64,000 bases of DNA from Ectopseudomonas mendocina (GCF_016008875.1 NZ_JADTQG010000013.1:1-64000); one strand, 5' to 3'; positions 26,325 through 36,946 are shown, numbered from the stretch's first letter. Notes: generated by a model from the letters alone, not told the origin. Made by a program: numbers and translations.

Positions 26325-27188
26325 ATGGCAGAGATTACTGCAGCCCTGGTTAAAGAACTGCGCGAGCGTACCGGCCAAGGCATGATGGAATGCAAGAAGG
26401 CCCTGGTTGCCGCTGGTGGCGACATCGAGAAAGCCATTGATGACATGCGCGCTTCCGGCGCCATCAAGGCTGCCAAGAAGGCCGGCAACATCGCCGCCGA
26501 AGGCTCCATCGCCGTTCGCGTCGAAGGTGGTCGTGGCCTGATCATCGAAGTCAACTCGCAGACCGACTTCCTGGCTCTGCAGGACGACTTCAAAGGTTTC
26601 GTCAAGGAAAGCCTGGATGAAGCCTTCGAGAAGAACCTGACCGACGCTGCTCCGCTGATCGCCTCGCGCGAATCGGCTCGTGAAGCTCTGGTTGCCAAGT
26701 GCGGCGAGAACGTCAACATCCGTCGCCTGACCGCTGTTACCGGCGAAACCGTTGGTGCCTACCTGCACGGCCACCGCATCGGCGTTCTGGTTGTCCTGAA
26801 AGGCGGCAACGACGAACTGGCCAAGCACGTTGCCATGCACGTTGCCGCTTCCAACCCGGCCGTAGTTTCCCCGGACCAGGTTTCCGAGGAGCTGGTTGCC
26901 AAGGAAAAGGAAATCTTCCTGCAGCTGAACGCCGAGAAGATCGCCGGCAAGCCGGAAAACATTGTCGAGAACATGGTCAAAGGCCGTATCGCCAAGTTCC
27001 TGGCCGAAGCCAGCCTGGTCGAGCAAGCCTTCATCATGGACCCGGAAGTCAAGGTCGGTGACCTGGTCAAGAAAGCCGGTGCCGAAGTCGTTTCCTTCGT
27101 TCGTTACGAAGTGGGCGAGGGTATCGAGAAGGCCGAGACCGACTTCGCTGCCGAAGTCGCCGCTCAGGTTGCTGCCAGCAAGCAGTAA
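26325..27188 (+). CDS. tsf: Elongation factor Ts
   Basis: EF-Ts exchanges GDP for GTP on EF-Tu. The 287-residue protein opens MAEITAALVKELRERTGQGM, the UBA-like domain, with the MMECKKAL signature at 20-27. The TDFV-type motif appears as VNSQTDFLALQDDF at about 78-91, the segment that contacts EF-Tu. It is flanked by two terminators and sits in the standard order rpsB-tsf-pyrH. Codon use matches high expression. Confidence 0.98.
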   Translation: MAEITAALVKELRERTGQGMMECKKALVAAGGDIEKAIDDMRASGAIKAAKKAGNIAAEGSIAVRVEGGRGLIIEVNSQTDFLALQDDFKGFVKESLDEAFEKNLTDAAPLIASRESAREALVAKCGENVNIRRLTAVTGETVGAYLHGHRIGVLVVLKGGNDELAKHVAMHVAASNPAVVSPDQVSEELVAKEKEIFLQLNAEKIAGKPENIVENMVKGRIAKFLAEASLVEQAFIMDPEVKVGDLVKKAGAEVVSFVRYEVGEGIEKAETDFAAEVAAQVAASKQ

Positions 27189-27212
27189 CCGGCGGTTAGG
27201 CCAGTTGTCCCA

Positions 27213-27245
27213 GAGAGGCTGCCCGCTTGCGCGTGCAGCCTCTTT
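27213..27245 (+). terminator. Intrinsic terminator after tsf
   Basis: GAGAGGCTGC pairs with GCAGCCTCTT around a GC-rich loop, within 27213-27244. The pairing ends in TCTTT. pyrH follows 130 bp later and likely has its own promoter in the gap. Confidence 0.75.
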
Positions 27246-27376
27246 GCCGAATAAGGGGCGACAAATGTACAAGCGGCCGTGCAACCTACGGTCGTCGGCA
27301 CGTTCGAAGTGCCGGATGATTGCAGCGCCCAGGCGCGTTGCTCAAGAATTTCATATCGCCGCAGGAGAGACTTGCA

Positions 27377-28120
27377 ATGGCTCAGCAGACCACTGGTCGT
27401 CAACCTCGCTACAAACGCATTCTGCTCAAACTTAGCGGCGAAGCCCTGATGGGCTCGGAAGATTTCGGCATCGATCCCAAAGTGCTCGATCGCATGGCGC
27501 TGGAAGTTGGCCAACTGGTCGGCATCGGTGTGCAGGTCGGCCTGGTGATCGGTGGCGGCAACCTGTTCCGCGGCGCGGCGCTGTCCGCTGCTGGCATGGA
27601 TCGCGTCACCGGTGACCACATGGGCATGCTGGCGACCGTGATGAATGCGCTGGCCATGCGTGATGCGCTGGAGCGCTCGAACATCCCGGCCATCGTCATG
27701 TCGGCGATCTCCATGGTCGGCGTCACCGATCATTACGACCGCCGCAAGGCCATGCGCCACCTGAAGACCGGCGAAGTGGTGATCTTCGCCGCGGGCACCG
27801 GCAATCCGTTCTTCACCACCGATTCGGCTGCCTGCCTGCGCGCCATCGAGATCGATGCCGACGTGGTTCTGAAGGCGACCAAGGTCGATGGCGTGTACAC
27901 TGCCGACCCGTTCAAGGACCCGCATGCCGAGAAGTTCGAGCGTCTGACCTATGACGAGGTGCTCGACCGCAAGCTGGGCGTGATGGATCTGACCGCCATC
28001 TGCCTGTGCCGTGATCACACCATGCCGCTGCGGGTCTTCAACATGAACAAGCCCGGCGCCCTGCTGAACGTTGTAGTGGGTGGCGCTGAAGGAACCCTGA
28101 TCGAGGAGGATGCACAATGA
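27377..28120 (+). CDS. pyrH: Uridylate kinase PyrH
   Basis: PyrH phosphorylates UMP to UDP and is allosterically controlled by GTP and UTP. The 247-residue length fits. Motifs are [13 protein letters not shown] at about 14-26, [12 protein letters not shown] at about 56-67, [17 protein letters not shown] and the [13 protein letters not shown] segment near 167-179. Start 27377 is set by GCAGGAGAG upstream and the homologues' beginning. The stop overlaps the frr start by four bases (ATGA). Confidence 0.97.
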   Translation: MAQQTTGRQPRYKRILLKLSGEALMGSEDFGIDPKVLDRMALEVGQLVGIGVQVGLVIGGGNLFRGAALSAAGMDRVTGDHMGMLATVMNALAMRDALERSNIPAIVMSAISMVGVTDHYDRRKAMRHLKTGEVVIFAAGTGNPFFTTDSAACLRAIEIDADVVLKATKVDGVYTADPFKDPHAEKFERLTYDEVLDRKLGVMDLTAICLCRDHTMPLRVFNMNKPGALLNVVVGGAEGTLIEEDAQ

Positions 28121-28674
28121 TCAACGACATCAAGAAAGACGCTCAGGAACGCATGAGCAAGTCCCTGGAGGCGCTGGGTCGCAACCTGGCTTCCATTCGT
28201 ACCGGTCGTGCCCATCCGAGCATTCTCGATAGCATCAAGGTCCCGGCCTGGGGCAGCGACATGCCGCTCAATCAGGTCGCTGCGATCACCGTCGAGGATG
28301 CGCGTACCCTGAAGATCGTCGCGCACGACAAGAACCTCGGTGCCGCCATCGAGAAGGCCATCCTGACTTCCGATCTGGGCCTGAACCCGAGCAGCGCCGG
28401 CACCACCATCCGTGTGCCGATGCCCGCCCTGACCGAGGAAACCCGCAAGGGCTACACCAAGCAGGCGCGTGGCGTTGCCGAGGATGCCAAGGTTGCGGTG
28501 CGCAACGTGCGTCGCGATGCCCTGGCCGAGCTGAAGAAGCTGTCCAAGGCCAAGGAAATCAGCGAAGACGAAGAGCGCCGCGCTGCTGACGAGCTGCAGA
28601 AGATCACCGACAAGTTCATCGGTGACGTGGACAAGGCGCTCGAGGTCAAGGAAGCGGACCTGATGGCCGTTTGA
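28117..28674 (+). CDS. frr: Ribosome recycling factor
   Basis: RRF works with EF-G to split the ribosome after termination. The 185-residue protein is the usual size, with [20 protein letters not shown] at about 21-40, the domain II core [15 protein letters not shown] near 51-65, and the long helical end [20 protein letters not shown]. The start overlaps the pyrH stop by four bases, so the two are coupled. uppS follows after 17 bases. Confidence 0.98.
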   Translation: MINDIKKDAQERMSKSLEALGRNLASIRTGRAHPSILDSIKVPAWGSDMPLNQVAAITVEDARTLKIVAHDKNLGAAIEKAILTSDLGLNPSSAGTTIRVPMPALTEETRKGYTKQARGVAEDAKVAVRNVRRDALAELKKLSKAKEISEDEERRAADELQKITDKFIGDVDKALEVKEADLMAV

Positions 28675-28691
28675 CGGCTGGGCGCCCACAC

Positions 28692-29438
28692 ATGGACAAG
28701 AACAACCAGGGGGCGGTGCCGCGGCATGTCGCCATCATCATGGATGGCAACAACCGCTGGGCGAAGAAGCGCCTGTTGCCGGGTGTGGCAGGGCACAAGG
28801 CCGGGGTCGACGCGGTTCGCGCGGTGATCGAGGTCTGTGCCGAGTCGGGTGTCGAGGTGCTGACCCTGTTCGCTTTTTCCAGCGAGAACTGGCAGCGCCC
28901 GGCCGAAGAAGTCGGTGCGCTGATGGAGCTGTTCCTCGGCGCGCTGCGCCGTGAGGCCAAGCGTCTGTTGGATAACGACATCGGCCTGCGCATCATCGGC
29001 GACCGCTCGCGCTTCCATCCTGAGTTGCAGGCTGCCATGCGCGAAGCGGAGCTGCTGACTGCCGGCAATCGTCGCTTCACCTTGCAGATCGCTGCCAATT
29101 ACGGCGGTCAGTGGGATATCGCCCAGGCCGCTCAGCGCCTGGCGCGTGAGGTGCAGGCGGGGCATTTGCAAGCCGAAGACATTACCCCGCAATTGCTCCA
29201 GGGCTGTCTGGCAACCGGTGACCTGCCCTTGCCCGACCTGTGCATCCGCACGGGGGGAGAGCACCGCATCAGCAATTTCCTTCTCTGGCAGTTGGCCTAC
29301 AGTGAACTGTACTTCTCCGACCTTTACTGGCCGGATTTCAAGCACGAGGCCATGCGCAAGGCGCTGGCCGATTTCGCTACCCGCCAGCGTCGCTTCGGCA
29401 AGACCAGCGAGCAGGTGGAAGCTGAGGCACGCTCCTAA
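28692..29438 (+). CDS. uppS: Undecaprenyl diphosphate synthase UppS
   Basis: UppS adds eight isopentenyl units to farnesyl diphosphate to make the C55 lipid carrier for peptidoglycan and O-antigen. The 248-residue protein has HVAIIMDGNNRWAKKR at about 13-28, with the catalytic Asp in MDGN, then FAFSSENWQRP and IRTGGEHRISNFLLWQ. I use the ATG at 28692; an in-frame TTG at 28671 is less likely. Its last base overlaps the first base of cdsA. Confidence 0.97.
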   Translation: MDKNNQGAVPRHVAIIMDGNNRWAKKRLLPGVAGHKAGVDAVRAVIEVCAESGVEVLTLFAFSSENWQRPAEEVGALMELFLGALRREAKRLLDNDIGLRIIGDRSRFHPELQAAMREAELLTAGNRRFTLQIAANYGGQWDIAQAAQRLAREVQAGHLQAEDITPQLLQGCLATGDLPLPDLCIRTGGEHRISNFLLWQLAYSELYFSDLYWPDFKHEAMRKALADFATRQRRFGKTSEQVEAEARS

Positions 29439-30253
29439 TGCTCAAACAACGAATCATCACGGCGCTGGTACTGCTGCCCATTGCTCTGGGCGGTTTCTTC
29501 CTGCTCGAAGGTGGCGCCTTTGCGCTGTTCATTGGGGCAGTGGTCACCCTGGGTGCGTGGGAGTGGGCGCGGCTGGCGGGGTTCGATGCGCAGTCGCTGC
29601 GTGTGGCATATGCTGCGGCGGTGGCTGTGTTGCTCGGCTTGCTGTATCTGGTCCCGGCCGTCGCGCCGGTGCTATTGCTGGTGGCGGTGCTGTGGTGGCT
29701 GGTGGCGACCATGCTGGTGCTGAGCTATCCCGATAGCAGTCGTTACTGGGGCGGTGTACCGGGTCGTCTGCTGATCGGTCTGTTGATTCTCCTGCCGGCA
29801 TGGCAGGGGTTGGTTCTGCTCAAGCAGTGGCCGCAGGCCAATGCGCTGATCATCGCGGTGATGGTGCTGGTCTGGGGCGCTGATATCGGTGCCTACTTCT
29901 CCGGCAAGACCTTCGGCAAGCGCAAGCTGGCGCCCAAGGTCAGCCCGGGCAAGAGCTGGGAAGGATTGTATGGCGGCCTCGCGGCCAGTCTGCTGATCAC
30001 CCTGCTGGTCGGGCTGCAGCAGGGCTGGTCCGGCATGGAGCTGTTGCTGGCCATGGCCGGCGCTGCCGTGGTGGTGCTGATTTCCGTGGTTGGCGACCTG
30101 ACCGAAAGCATGTTCAAGCGCCAATCCGGGATCAAGGACAGCAGTAATCTGCTGCCAGGCCACGGTGGCGTGCTGGATCGTATCGACAGTCTTACCGCAG
30201 CGATTCCCGTATTCGCCACATTGCTCTGGCTGGCCGGCTGGGGCTCGTTGTGA
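29438..30253 (+). CDS. cdsA: Phosphatidate cytidylyltransferase CdsA
   Basis: CdsA makes CDP-diacylglycerol from phosphatidate and CTP in the inner membrane. The 271-residue protein has about eight membrane helices. The family signature [22 protein letters not shown] lies near 228-249 (shown here in two parts: [15 protein letters not shown] and VLDRIDS), with the upstream [10 protein letters not shown] loop at about 167-176. The end of the gene overlaps the GTG start of dxr, so they are coupled. Confidence 0.97.
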   Translation: MLKQRIITALVLLPIALGGFFLLEGGAFALFIGAVVTLGAWEWARLAGFDAQSLRVAYAAAVAVLLGLLYLVPAVAPVLLLVAVLWWLVATMLVLSYPDSSRYWGGVPGRLLIGLLILLPAWQGLVLLKQWPQANALIIAVMVLVWGADIGAYFSGKTFGKRKLAPKVSPGKSWEGLYGGLAASLLITLLVGLQQGWSGMELLLAMAGAAVVVLISVVGDLTESMFKRQSGIKDSSNLLPGHGGVLDRIDSLTAAIPVFATLLWLAGWGSL

Positions 30254-31434
30254 GTGCAGTGCAACAGGTCACGGTGCTGGGCGCGACCGGCTCCATCGGT
30301 CTCAGCACGCTGGATGTGATCGCTCGTCATCCCGAGCGTTACCAGGTATTCGCCCTTACCGGTTATTCCCGCCTGGCGGAGCTGCAGGCGCTTTGTGTGC
30401 GTCATAACCCGCGTTACGCCGTGGTGCCTGATGCCGATTCGGCGCTCGAGCTGCAGAATCGTTTGCGCGTCGCCGGGCTGGCGACCGAAGTGCTGGTCGG
30501 CGAAGAGGGGTTGTGCGCGGTATCCGCCGATGCGGCCGTCGATTGCGTGATGGCTGCCATCGTCGGTGCTGCCGGGCTCAAGCCGACGCTTGCGGCCGTG
30601 CAGGCCGGCAAGAAGGTACTGCTGGCCAACAAGGAGGCGCTGGTGATGTCCGGCGCCTTGTTCATGCAGGCCGTCAAGCAGAGCGGGGCGGTTCTTCTGC
30701 CGATCGACAGCGAGCACAACGCCATTTTCCAGTGCCTGCCGGGTGACTATTCGCGCGGCCTGCAGGCAGTTGGTGTGCGCCGCGTGCTGCTGACGGCCTC
30801 CGGCGGACCTTTCCGCGAAACGCCCCTGGTCGAGCTGGAGCACGTCACGCCCGAGCAAGCTTGTGCACATCCGAACTGGTCGATGGGGCGCAAGATCTCG
30901 GTCGATTCGGCGAGTATGATGAACAAGGGCCTGGAGATGATCGAGGCCTGCTGGTTGTTCGACGCGCGTCCCGAACAGATCGAGGTGGTTATTCACCGGC
31001 AGAGCGTGATTCATTCTCTGGTCGATTACGTTGATGGTTCGGTCCTGGCCCAGCTCGGCAACCCGGACATGCGCACGCCTATCGCCCATGCCCTGGCCTG
31101 GCCTGAGCGTATCGATTCGGGAGTGTCTGCTCTGGATCTGTTCGCCGTCGGTCGCCTGGATTTCGAGCGCCCTGACGAGCAGCGTTTTCCCTGCCTGCGT
31201 CTGGCGCGCGAGGCGGCGCAGACCGGCGGCAGTGCGCCGGCGACGCTCAATGCGGTCAACGAGGTGGCGGTCGAGGCATTCCTGCAGCGACGCATCCGTT
31301 TCGTCGATATCGCGGGTATGATTGAGTCCGTGCTGAACGCGCAACCGGTCAGAGCTGTCGAAGCGCTCGACGCGGTATTCGAGGCTGACGCCCGGGCGCG
31401 TGAGCTGGCCGCGCAGTGGCTGGCCGCTCGTTGA
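30250..31434 (+). CDS. dxr: 1-deoxy-D-xylulose 5-phosphate reductoisomerase Dxr
   Basis: Dxr converts DXP to 2-C-methyl-D-erythritol 4-phosphate with NADPH, the committed step of the MEP isoprenoid pathway and the fosmidomycin target. The 394-residue protein starts with a GTG that overlaps the cdsA stop. The NADPH loop is [14 protein letters not shown] near 7-20. The metal and substrate residues lie in [13 protein letters not shown] and [17 protein letters not shown]. ispD and ispF of the same pathway are in this window too, and uppS uses its product. Confidence 0.97.
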   Translation: MSAVQQVTVLGATGSIGLSTLDVIARHPERYQVFALTGYSRLAELQALCVRHNPRYAVVPDADSALELQNRLRVAGLATEVLVGEEGLCAVSADAAVDCVMAAIVGAAGLKPTLAAVQAGKKVLLANKEALVMSGALFMQAVKQSGAVLLPIDSEHNAIFQCLPGDYSRGLQAVGVRRVLLTASGGPFRETPLVELEHVTPEQACAHPNWSMGRKISVDSASMMNKGLEMIEACWLFDARPEQIEVVIHRQSVIHSLVDYVDGSVLAQLGNPDMRTPIAHALAWPERIDSGVSALDLFAVGRLDFERPDEQRFPCLRLAREAAQTGGSAPATLNAVNEVAVEAFLQRRIRFVDIAGMIESVLNAQPVRAVEALDAVFEADARARELAAQWLAAR

Positions 31435-31494
31435 GCCGACGATCATCCGGCATGCATCAGAAACTGAGCGGCCCCGTAGGGCTGGAGAAGTGAA

Positions 31495-32847
31495 ATGAGT
31501 GGGCTGTATATGCTGGTTGGCACCCTGATCGCGCTGGGTGTCCTGGTGACCTTTCACGAGTATGGGCACTTCTGGGTGGCCCGGCGCTGCGGCGTCAAGG
31601 TTCTGCGTTTCTCCGTCGGCTTCGGCACGCCACTTGTGCGCTGGCATGATCGCCATGGCACCGAATTCGTCATTGCCGCCATTCCCCTGGGCGGCTACGT
31701 CAAGATGCTCGATGAGCGTGAGGGCGATGTGCCGCCCGAGCTTGTCGAGCAGTCCTTCAATCGCAAGAGCGTACGCCAGCGTATCGCTATCGTCGCTGCC
31801 GGCCCGCTGGCCAATTTCCTGCTGGCGATGCTGTTCTTCTGGTTCGTCGCCATGCTCGGCAGTCAGCAGGTGCGCCCCGTCATCGGTGCGGTGCAGCCGG
31901 ACAGCCTGGCGGAGGCTGCGGGGCTGCGTGCGGGGCAGGAGATCGTCGCGGTCGACGGTGAGACCACCAATGGCTGGGCGGCGGTCAACCTGCAGCTGGT
32001 GCGGCGTCTGGGTGAAAGCGGCGTGCTCGACCTGCGTGTGACCGAGTCGGGTTCCACGGTCGAAACGCCCAAGCAGGTGCAACTGGACAACTGGCTGCGT
32101 GGTGTCGATGAACCGGACCCGATCGGTTCGCTGGGTATTCGCCCATGGCGTCCGGTGCTGGAGCCTGTGCTGGCTGAGGTCGATTCCAAAGGGCCGGCTT
32201 ATGCTGCCGGCCTGCAGGCGGGGGATCGCCTGCTGGCGCTCGATGATCAAGCGCTGGCCGATTGGCAGGATCTGGTCGATCGCGTGCGGGCGCTGCCGGG
32301 CGAGACGGTCGCGCTGCGTTTCGAGCGCGATGGCCAGGAGAGGGATGTGCAGCTGACTCTGGCGTCGCGAGGCGAGGGCGAGGCCCGCAGTGGCTACCTG
32401 GGCGCGGGCGTTCAGGGCGTCGAATGGCCTGCCGAGATGCTCCGCGAGGTACGTTACGGTCCGCTCGAAGGTGTCGCCGAGGGCATGCGTCAGACCTGGG
32501 CAATGAGCCTGTTGACCCTCGATTCGCTGAAGAAAATGCTGTTCGGAGAGCTCTCGGTAAAAAACTTGAGTGGGCCGATAACCATTGCTAAAGTGGCGGG
32601 CGCTTCAGCTGAGTCAGGGCTGGGGGATTTCCTGAAATTCCTTGCATATCTGAGCATTAGCCTGGGGGTTCTCAATCTGCTGCCCATTCCCGTGCTGGAT
32701 GGTGGGCATCTGCTGTTTTATCTGGTCGAGTGGGTGCGTGGTCGCCCCTTGTCTGAGCGGGTTCAGGGTTGGGGGATGCAGATCGGCATCAGTCTGGTCA
32801 TCGGGGTCATGCTGCTCGCCCTGGTCAACGACCTCAGCCGCCTGTGA
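31495..32847 (+). CDS. rseP: Site-2 protease RseP (MucP)
   Basis: RseP is an inner membrane zinc protease that cuts anti-sigma factors (RseA/MucA) to release the envelope stress sigma factor, and clears signal peptide remnants. The metal motif HEYGH is near residues 21-25 in helix 1 and the LDGGHLLFY motif is near 400. Two PDZ domains lie between, at about 115-200 and 210-300. Length 450 is typical. It sits directly before bamA, as in most gammaproteobacteria; in Pseudomonas it takes part in alginate control through MucA. Confidence 0.96.
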   Translation: MSGLYMLVGTLIALGVLVTFHEYGHFWVARRCGVKVLRFSVGFGTPLVRWHDRHGTEFVIAAIPLGGYVKMLDEREGDVPPELVEQSFNRKSVRQRIAIVAAGPLANFLLAMLFFWFVAMLGSQQVRPVIGAVQPDSLAEAAGLRAGQEIVAVDGETTNGWAAVNLQLVRRLGESGVLDLRVTESGSTVETPKQVQLDNWLRGVDEPDPIGSLGIRPWRPVLEPVLAEVDSKGPAYAAGLQAGDRLLALDDQALADWQDLVDRVRALPGETVALRFERDGQERDVQLTLASRGEGEARSGYLGAGVQGVEWPAEMLREVRYGPLEGVAEGMRQTWAMSLLTLDSLKKMLFGELSVKNLSGPITIAKVAGASAESGLGDFLKFLAYLSISLGVLNLLPIPVLDGGHLLFYLVEWVRGRPLSERVQGWGMQIGISLVIGVMLLALVNDLSRL

Positions 32848-32932
32848 GCATTGCTGAATACGCTCTTGAGATTTAAAAGAAGTGTCGCTTAAGCGGCAGT
32901 TTTTATCGTCAGTTGGAATAAGAAAGGACTTC

Positions 32933-35293
32933 ATGAAACGTCTGCTGCTACCTGCGGTACTGTCCGCATTGATGATCGCCGAAGTTCACGCCGAGTCCTT
33001 CACCATCTCCGATATTCGCGTCAATGGCTTGCAGCGGGTGTCCGCCGGCAGCGTGTTCGGCGCACTGCCCCTCAATGTGGGCGAGTCCGTCGATGATCGC
33101 CAGTTGGTGGATGCCACTCGCTCGCTGTTCCGTACCGGCTTCTTCCAGGACATCCAGCTTGGTCGCGATGGCGACGTGCTGGTCGTTACCGTGGTCGAAC
33201 GTCCTTCCATTTCCGGTATCGAGATTGAGGGCAACAAGGCCATCACCACCGAGGATCTGCTCAAGGGGCTGAACCAGTCCGGCCTGGCCGAGGGTGAGAT
33301 TTTCCAACGCGCCACCCTTGAAGGCGTGCGCAACGAACTGCAGCGTCAGTACGTCGCTCAAGGCCGCTATTCGGCCGAGATCGAGGCCGAAGTGATTCCG
33401 CAGCCGCGCAACCGCGTGGCGCTGAAGATCACCATCAACGAAGGCACCGTAGCGGCCATCTCCCACATCAACGTGGTCGGCAACACCGTGTTCTCCGATG
33501 AGGATCTGGTCGACCTGTTCGAGCTGAAGACCACCAACTGGCTGTCCTTCTTCAAGAACGACGACAAGTACGCCCGCGAAAAGCTGTCCGGTGACCTGGA
33601 GCGTCTGCGCTCCTACTACCTGGACCGCGGCTATATCAACATGGATATCAGCTCGACCCAGGTATCCATCACGCCGGACAAGAAACACGTCTACATCACC
33701 GTCAACGTCGAAGAGGGCGAAAAGTACAGCGTCCGCGACGTGAAGCTGTCCGGTGACCTCAAGGTTCCGGAAGAAGATGTGCGCGCATTGCTGCTGGTCA
33801 AGGAAGGGCAGGTCTTCTCGCGCAAGATCATGACCACCACCAGCGAGCTGATCACCCGTCGTCTGGGTAACGAGGGTTACACCTTCGCCAACGTCAACGG
33901 TGTGCCGGAAGCGCACGACGAGGACAACACCGTCTCGATCACCTTCTTCGTCGATCCAGGCAAGCGTGCCTACGTCAACCGCATCAACTTCCGTGGCAAT
34001 ACCAAGTCCGAAGACGAAGTGCTGCGCCGCGAAATGCGCCAGATGGAAGGTGGCTGGGCTTCGACCTACCTGATTGACCAGTCCAAGGTCCGCCTCGAGC
34101 GTCTGGGTTTCTTCAAGGAAGTCAACGTCGAAACCCCGCAGGTACCGGGCACCGACGACCAGATCGACGTCAACTACAGCGTCGAAGAGCAGCCGTCCGG
34201 TTCCATTACCGCCAGCGTCGGCTTTGCCCAGAATGCTGGTCTGATCCTGGGTGGTTCGATCAGCCAGAACAACTTCCTCGGTACCGGTAACCGCGTCAGC
34301 ATCGGCCTGACCCGCAGTGAATACCAGACCCGTTACAGCTTTGGCTTCGTTGACCCCTACTGGACCGTCGACGGCGTCAGCCTGGGTTACAACGCCTTCT
34401 ACCGTACCACCGACTACGATGAGCTCGATGTCGACGTATCCAGCTACTCGGTGGACAGCCTGGGTGCCGGTATCAACATCGGCTACCCGATCAGTGAGAC
34501 CTCGCGCCTGACCTACGGCCTGACCGTGCAGCAGGACAGCATCGACACCGGTCGTTATACCGTCGACGAAATCTTCGATTTCATCGACGCTGAGGGTGAC
34601 AACTACCTGAACTTCAAGGGCTCCATCGGCTGGTCCGAGTCGACCCTGAACCGTGGCGTGCTGGCCAACCGTGGTCATTCGCAGAGCCTGGTATTGGAAA
34701 CCACCATTCCGGGTAGCGACCTGTCGTTCTACAAGCTCGACTACCGTGGCCAGGTCTTCACCCCGCTTAGCGATAACTACACCCTGCGTTTCCACACCCA
34801 GCTGGGTTATGGCGACAGCTACGGTAGCACCGCGGAACTGCCGTTCTACGAGCACTACTATGCCGGCGGTTTCAACTCGGTACGTGGCTTCAAGGACAGC
34901 AGCCTTGGCCCGCGTAGTACCCCGAGTAGTGGTAACAAACCAGGGACCCTGCGTGACCCGGATCAGGATCCGCTGCCCTTTGGTGGTAACGTGCTCGTCC
35001 AGGGCGGTGTCGAGATGCTCTTCCCGTTGCCGTTCGTCAAGGATCAGCGCTCGCTGCGCACCGCGCTGTTCTGGGATGTGGGTAACGTCTTCGACACCAA
35101 TTGCTCGTCCAGTCAGAAGAAGCTCAGCGACAGCTGCGATATCGATTTCAGCAATCTGGCCAGCTCCGTGGGTGTCGGTCTGACCTGGATCACTGCACTG
35201 GGCCCGCTGAGCTTCAGCCTGGCCATGCCCGTCAAGAAGCCGGATGATGCCGATACCCAGGTATTCCAGTTCTCCCTGGGTCAGACGTTCTAA
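32933..35293 (+). CDS. bamA: Outer membrane protein assembly factor BamA
   Basis: BamA is the essential core of the BAM complex that folds outer membrane beta-barrels. The 786-residue precursor has a signal peptide (MKRLLLPAVLSALMIAEVHA), five POTRA domains to about residue 420 and a C-terminal 16-strand barrel ending in GQTF, with the typical terminal Phe. The barrel includes the VRGF lid motif in GGFNSVRGFKDSSLGPR. The ATG at 32933 is set by AAAGGA upstream and the signal peptide. skp follows after 44 bp. Confidence 0.97.
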   Translation: MKRLLLPAVLSALMIAEVHAESFTISDIRVNGLQRVSAGSVFGALPLNVGESVDDRQLVDATRSLFRTGFFQDIQLGRDGDVLVVTVVERPSISGIEIEGNKAITTEDLLKGLNQSGLAEGEIFQRATLEGVRNELQRQYVAQGRYSAEIEAEVIPQPRNRVALKITINEGTVAAISHINVVGNTVFSDEDLVDLFELKTTNWLSFFKNDDKYAREKLSGDLERLRSYYLDRGYINMDISSTQVSITPDKKHVYITVNVEEGEKYSVRDVKLSGDLKVPEEDVRALLLVKEGQVFSRKIMTTTSELITRRLGNEGYTFANVNGVPEAHDEDNTVSITFFVDPGKRAYVNRINFRGNTKSEDEVLRREMRQMEGGWASTYLIDQSKVRLERLGFFKEVNVETPQVPGTDDQIDVNYSVEEQPSGSITASVGFAQNAGLILGGSISQNNFLGTGNRVSIGLTRSEYQTRYSFGFVDPYWTVDGVSLGYNAFYRTTDYDELDVDVSSYSVDSLGAGINIGYPISETSRLTYGLTVQQDSIDTGRYTVDEIFDFIDAEGDNYLNFKGSIGWSESTLNRGVLANRGHSQSLVLETTIPGSDLSFYKLDYRGQVFTPLSDNYTLRFHTQLGYGDSYGSTAELPFYEHYYAGGFNSVRGFKDSSLGPRSTPSSGNKPGTLRDPDQDPLPFGGNVLVQGGVEMLFPLPFVKDQRSLRTALFWDVGNVFDTNCSSSQKKLSDSCDIDFSNLASSVGVGLTWITALGPLSFSLAMPVKKPDDADTQVFQFSLGQTF

Positions 35294-35337
35294 AAGTCAT
35301 TCACCGAAAGCCAACAGTTTTGTTGCAGGAGTGCATT

Positions 35338-35841
35338 GTGCGTAAGTTGACTCAACTGGTTCTGTTCACCGCCGCCCTGATCGCCACTCCGGCGTTCGCC
35401 GAGATGAAGGTGGCCGTGCTGAACTATCAGATGGCGCTGCTCGAGTCGGATGCGGCCAAGCGCTACGCGGTCGATGCCGAGAAGAAGTTCGGCCCGCAGC
35501 TGAACAAGCTCAAGACCCTGGAAAGCGATGCCAAGCGCATTCAGGATCGCATGGTCAAAGATGGCGAGAAGATGCAGCAGGCCGAGCGCGAGCGTCTCGA
35601 GCTCGAATTCAAGCAGAAGGCCCGTGACTTCCAGTTCCAGTCCAAGGAGCTGAACGAAGCCAAGGCCGTCGCTGACCGTGAAATGCTGGCCAAGCTCAAG
35701 CCGAACCTGGACAAGGCCGTCGAGGAAGTGATCAAGAACGGTAACTTCGACCTGGTGCTCGAGCGCGGCGCGGTGATCGATGTCAAGCCTCAGTACGACA
35801 TCACTCGCCAAGTCATCGAGCGCATGAACCAGATGCGTTGA
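35338..35841 (+). CDS. skp: Periplasmic chaperone Skp/OmpH
   Basis: Skp is a trimeric periplasmic chaperone that holds unfolded outer membrane proteins on the way to BamA. The 167-residue precursor begins at a GTG (35338) with AGGAG just upstream, then a signal peptide ([21 protein letters not shown]). The mature region is largely coiled-coil (residues 45-125, [20 protein letters not shown] and onward), the tentacle arms. It lies between bamA and lpxD in the standard envelope operon. Confidence 0.93.
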   Translation: MRKLTQLVLFTAALIATPAFAEMKVAVLNYQMALLESDAAKRYAVDAEKKFGPQLNKLKTLESDAKRIQDRMVKDGEKMQQAERERLELEFKQKARDFQFQSKELNEAKAVADREMLAKLKPNLDKAVEEVIKNGNFDLVLERGAVIDVKPQYDITRQVIERMNQMR

Positions 35842-35843
35842 GC

Positions 35844-36899
35844 ATGACTGTGACAGTTACTCTCGGCCAATTGGCCGAGCGCCTGGGCGCCACCTTGCGT
35901 GGCGCTGAAGCTAAGGTCATCACGGGCCTGGCCACCTTACAGGAGGCCAGGCCCGAACAGTTGAGCTTCCTGGCCAATGCCCAATACCGCAAGCACCTAG
36001 CGCAAACTCAGGCCGGCGCCGTGCTGCTGACCGCAGCCGATGCCGAAGGCTACGCTGGCGATGCCTTGATCGTTGCCAACCCGTATTTGGCTTACGCCCA
36101 GCTTTCCCACCTGTTCGATCGCAAGCCCAAGGCGGCCGCGGGCATTCATGCCACTGCGCACGTCGCCGACGACGCCGTTGTCGATTCGAGTGCAAGTATC
36201 GGTCCCTATGCGGTGATCGAGAGCGGTGCGCGTATCGGTGCTGAGGTCAGCATTGGTGCCCATTGCGTGGTCGGTGCTCGCAGCGTGATCGGTGATGGCG
36301 GCTGGCTGGCGCCGCGCGTGACGCTGTACCACGACGTGCAGATCGGCAAGCGTGTGGTGATCCAGTCCGGCGCGGTGATCGGTGGCGAGGGCTTCGGTTT
36401 CGCCAACGAGAAGGGCGTCTGGCAGAAGATCGCGCAGATCGGTGGGGTGACCATCGGCGATGACGTCGAGATCGGTGCCAATACCACGGTCGATCGCGGT
36501 GCGCTGTCCGACACCCTGATCGGCAATGGCGTGAAGCTGGATAACCAGATAATGATCGCGCACAACGTGCAGATCGGCGACAACACCGCCATGGCCGGCT
36601 GCTGCGGGATTTCCGGCAGCACCAAGATTGGCAGGAACTGCATGATCGCCGGTGGTGTGGGGATGGTCGGTCATATCGAGGTGTGCGACAACGTGTTCGT
36701 CACCGGGATGACCATGGTGACCCGCTCGATCACCGAGCCGGGCGCCTATTCTTCCGGTACCGCCATGCAACCAGCGGGCGAGTGGAAGAAGAGCGCAGCC
36801 CGTATTCGTCAGTTGGACGAGATGGCCAAGCGTCTGCGCGAGCTGGAAAAACAGCTGGCCGCCGTGACCCAGACGGCAAACGTCTCATCTGATGCCTGA
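35844..36899 (+). CDS. lpxD: UDP-3-O-(3-hydroxyacyl)glucosamine N-acyltransferase LpxD
   Basis: LpxD adds the second hydroxyacyl chain in lipid A synthesis, using acyl-ACP. The 351-residue protein has an N-terminal uridine-binding domain to about 105, then about ten turns of hexapeptide repeats ([40 protein letters not shown]). The catalytic histidine lies in [10 protein letters not shown] near 238. A C-terminal helix with [12 protein letters not shown] closes the trimer. The stop lies within the stem of the terminator that follows. Confidence 0.97.
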   Translation: MTVTVTLGQLAERLGATLRGAEAKVITGLATLQEARPEQLSFLANAQYRKHLAQTQAGAVLLTAADAEGYAGDALIVANPYLAYAQLSHLFDRKPKAAAGIHATAHVADDAVVDSSASIGPYAVIESGARIGAEVSIGAHCVVGARSVIGDGGWLAPRVTLYHDVQIGKRVVIQSGAVIGGEGFGFANEKGVWQKIAQIGGVTIGDDVEIGANTTVDRGALSDTLIGNGVKLDNQIMIAHNVQIGDNTAMAGCCGISGSTKIGRNCMIAGGVGMVGHIEVCDNVFVTGMTMVTRSITEPGAYSSGTAMQPAGEWKKSAARIRQLDEMAKRLRELEKQLAAVTQTANVSSDA

Positions 36900-36930
36900 G
36901 CACGGCGTGACCGTGCTCTTTTCTTTTCTT
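36898..36930 (+). terminator. Intrinsic terminator between lpxD and fabZ
   Basis: GAGCACGG (36898-36905) and CCGTGCTC (36911-36918) form a perfect 8-bp stem around CGTGA, followed by TTTTCTTTTCTT. It would stop much of the bamA-skp-lpxD transcript before fabZ-lpxA-lpxB. The hairpin begins inside the lpxD stop codon, leaving no spare sequence. Confidence 0.85.
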
Positions 36931-36946
36931 ACAGGCTTAACCGGAC

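Noticed and set aside
29893..32250. 785-residue open frame on the minus strand
   Set aside because: It is antisense to cdsA, dxr and rseP and shows no recognisable domain.
32948..34855. 635-residue open frame on the minus strand
   Set aside because: It is antisense to bamA, rich in Asp/Val/Gly/Leu, with no motif.
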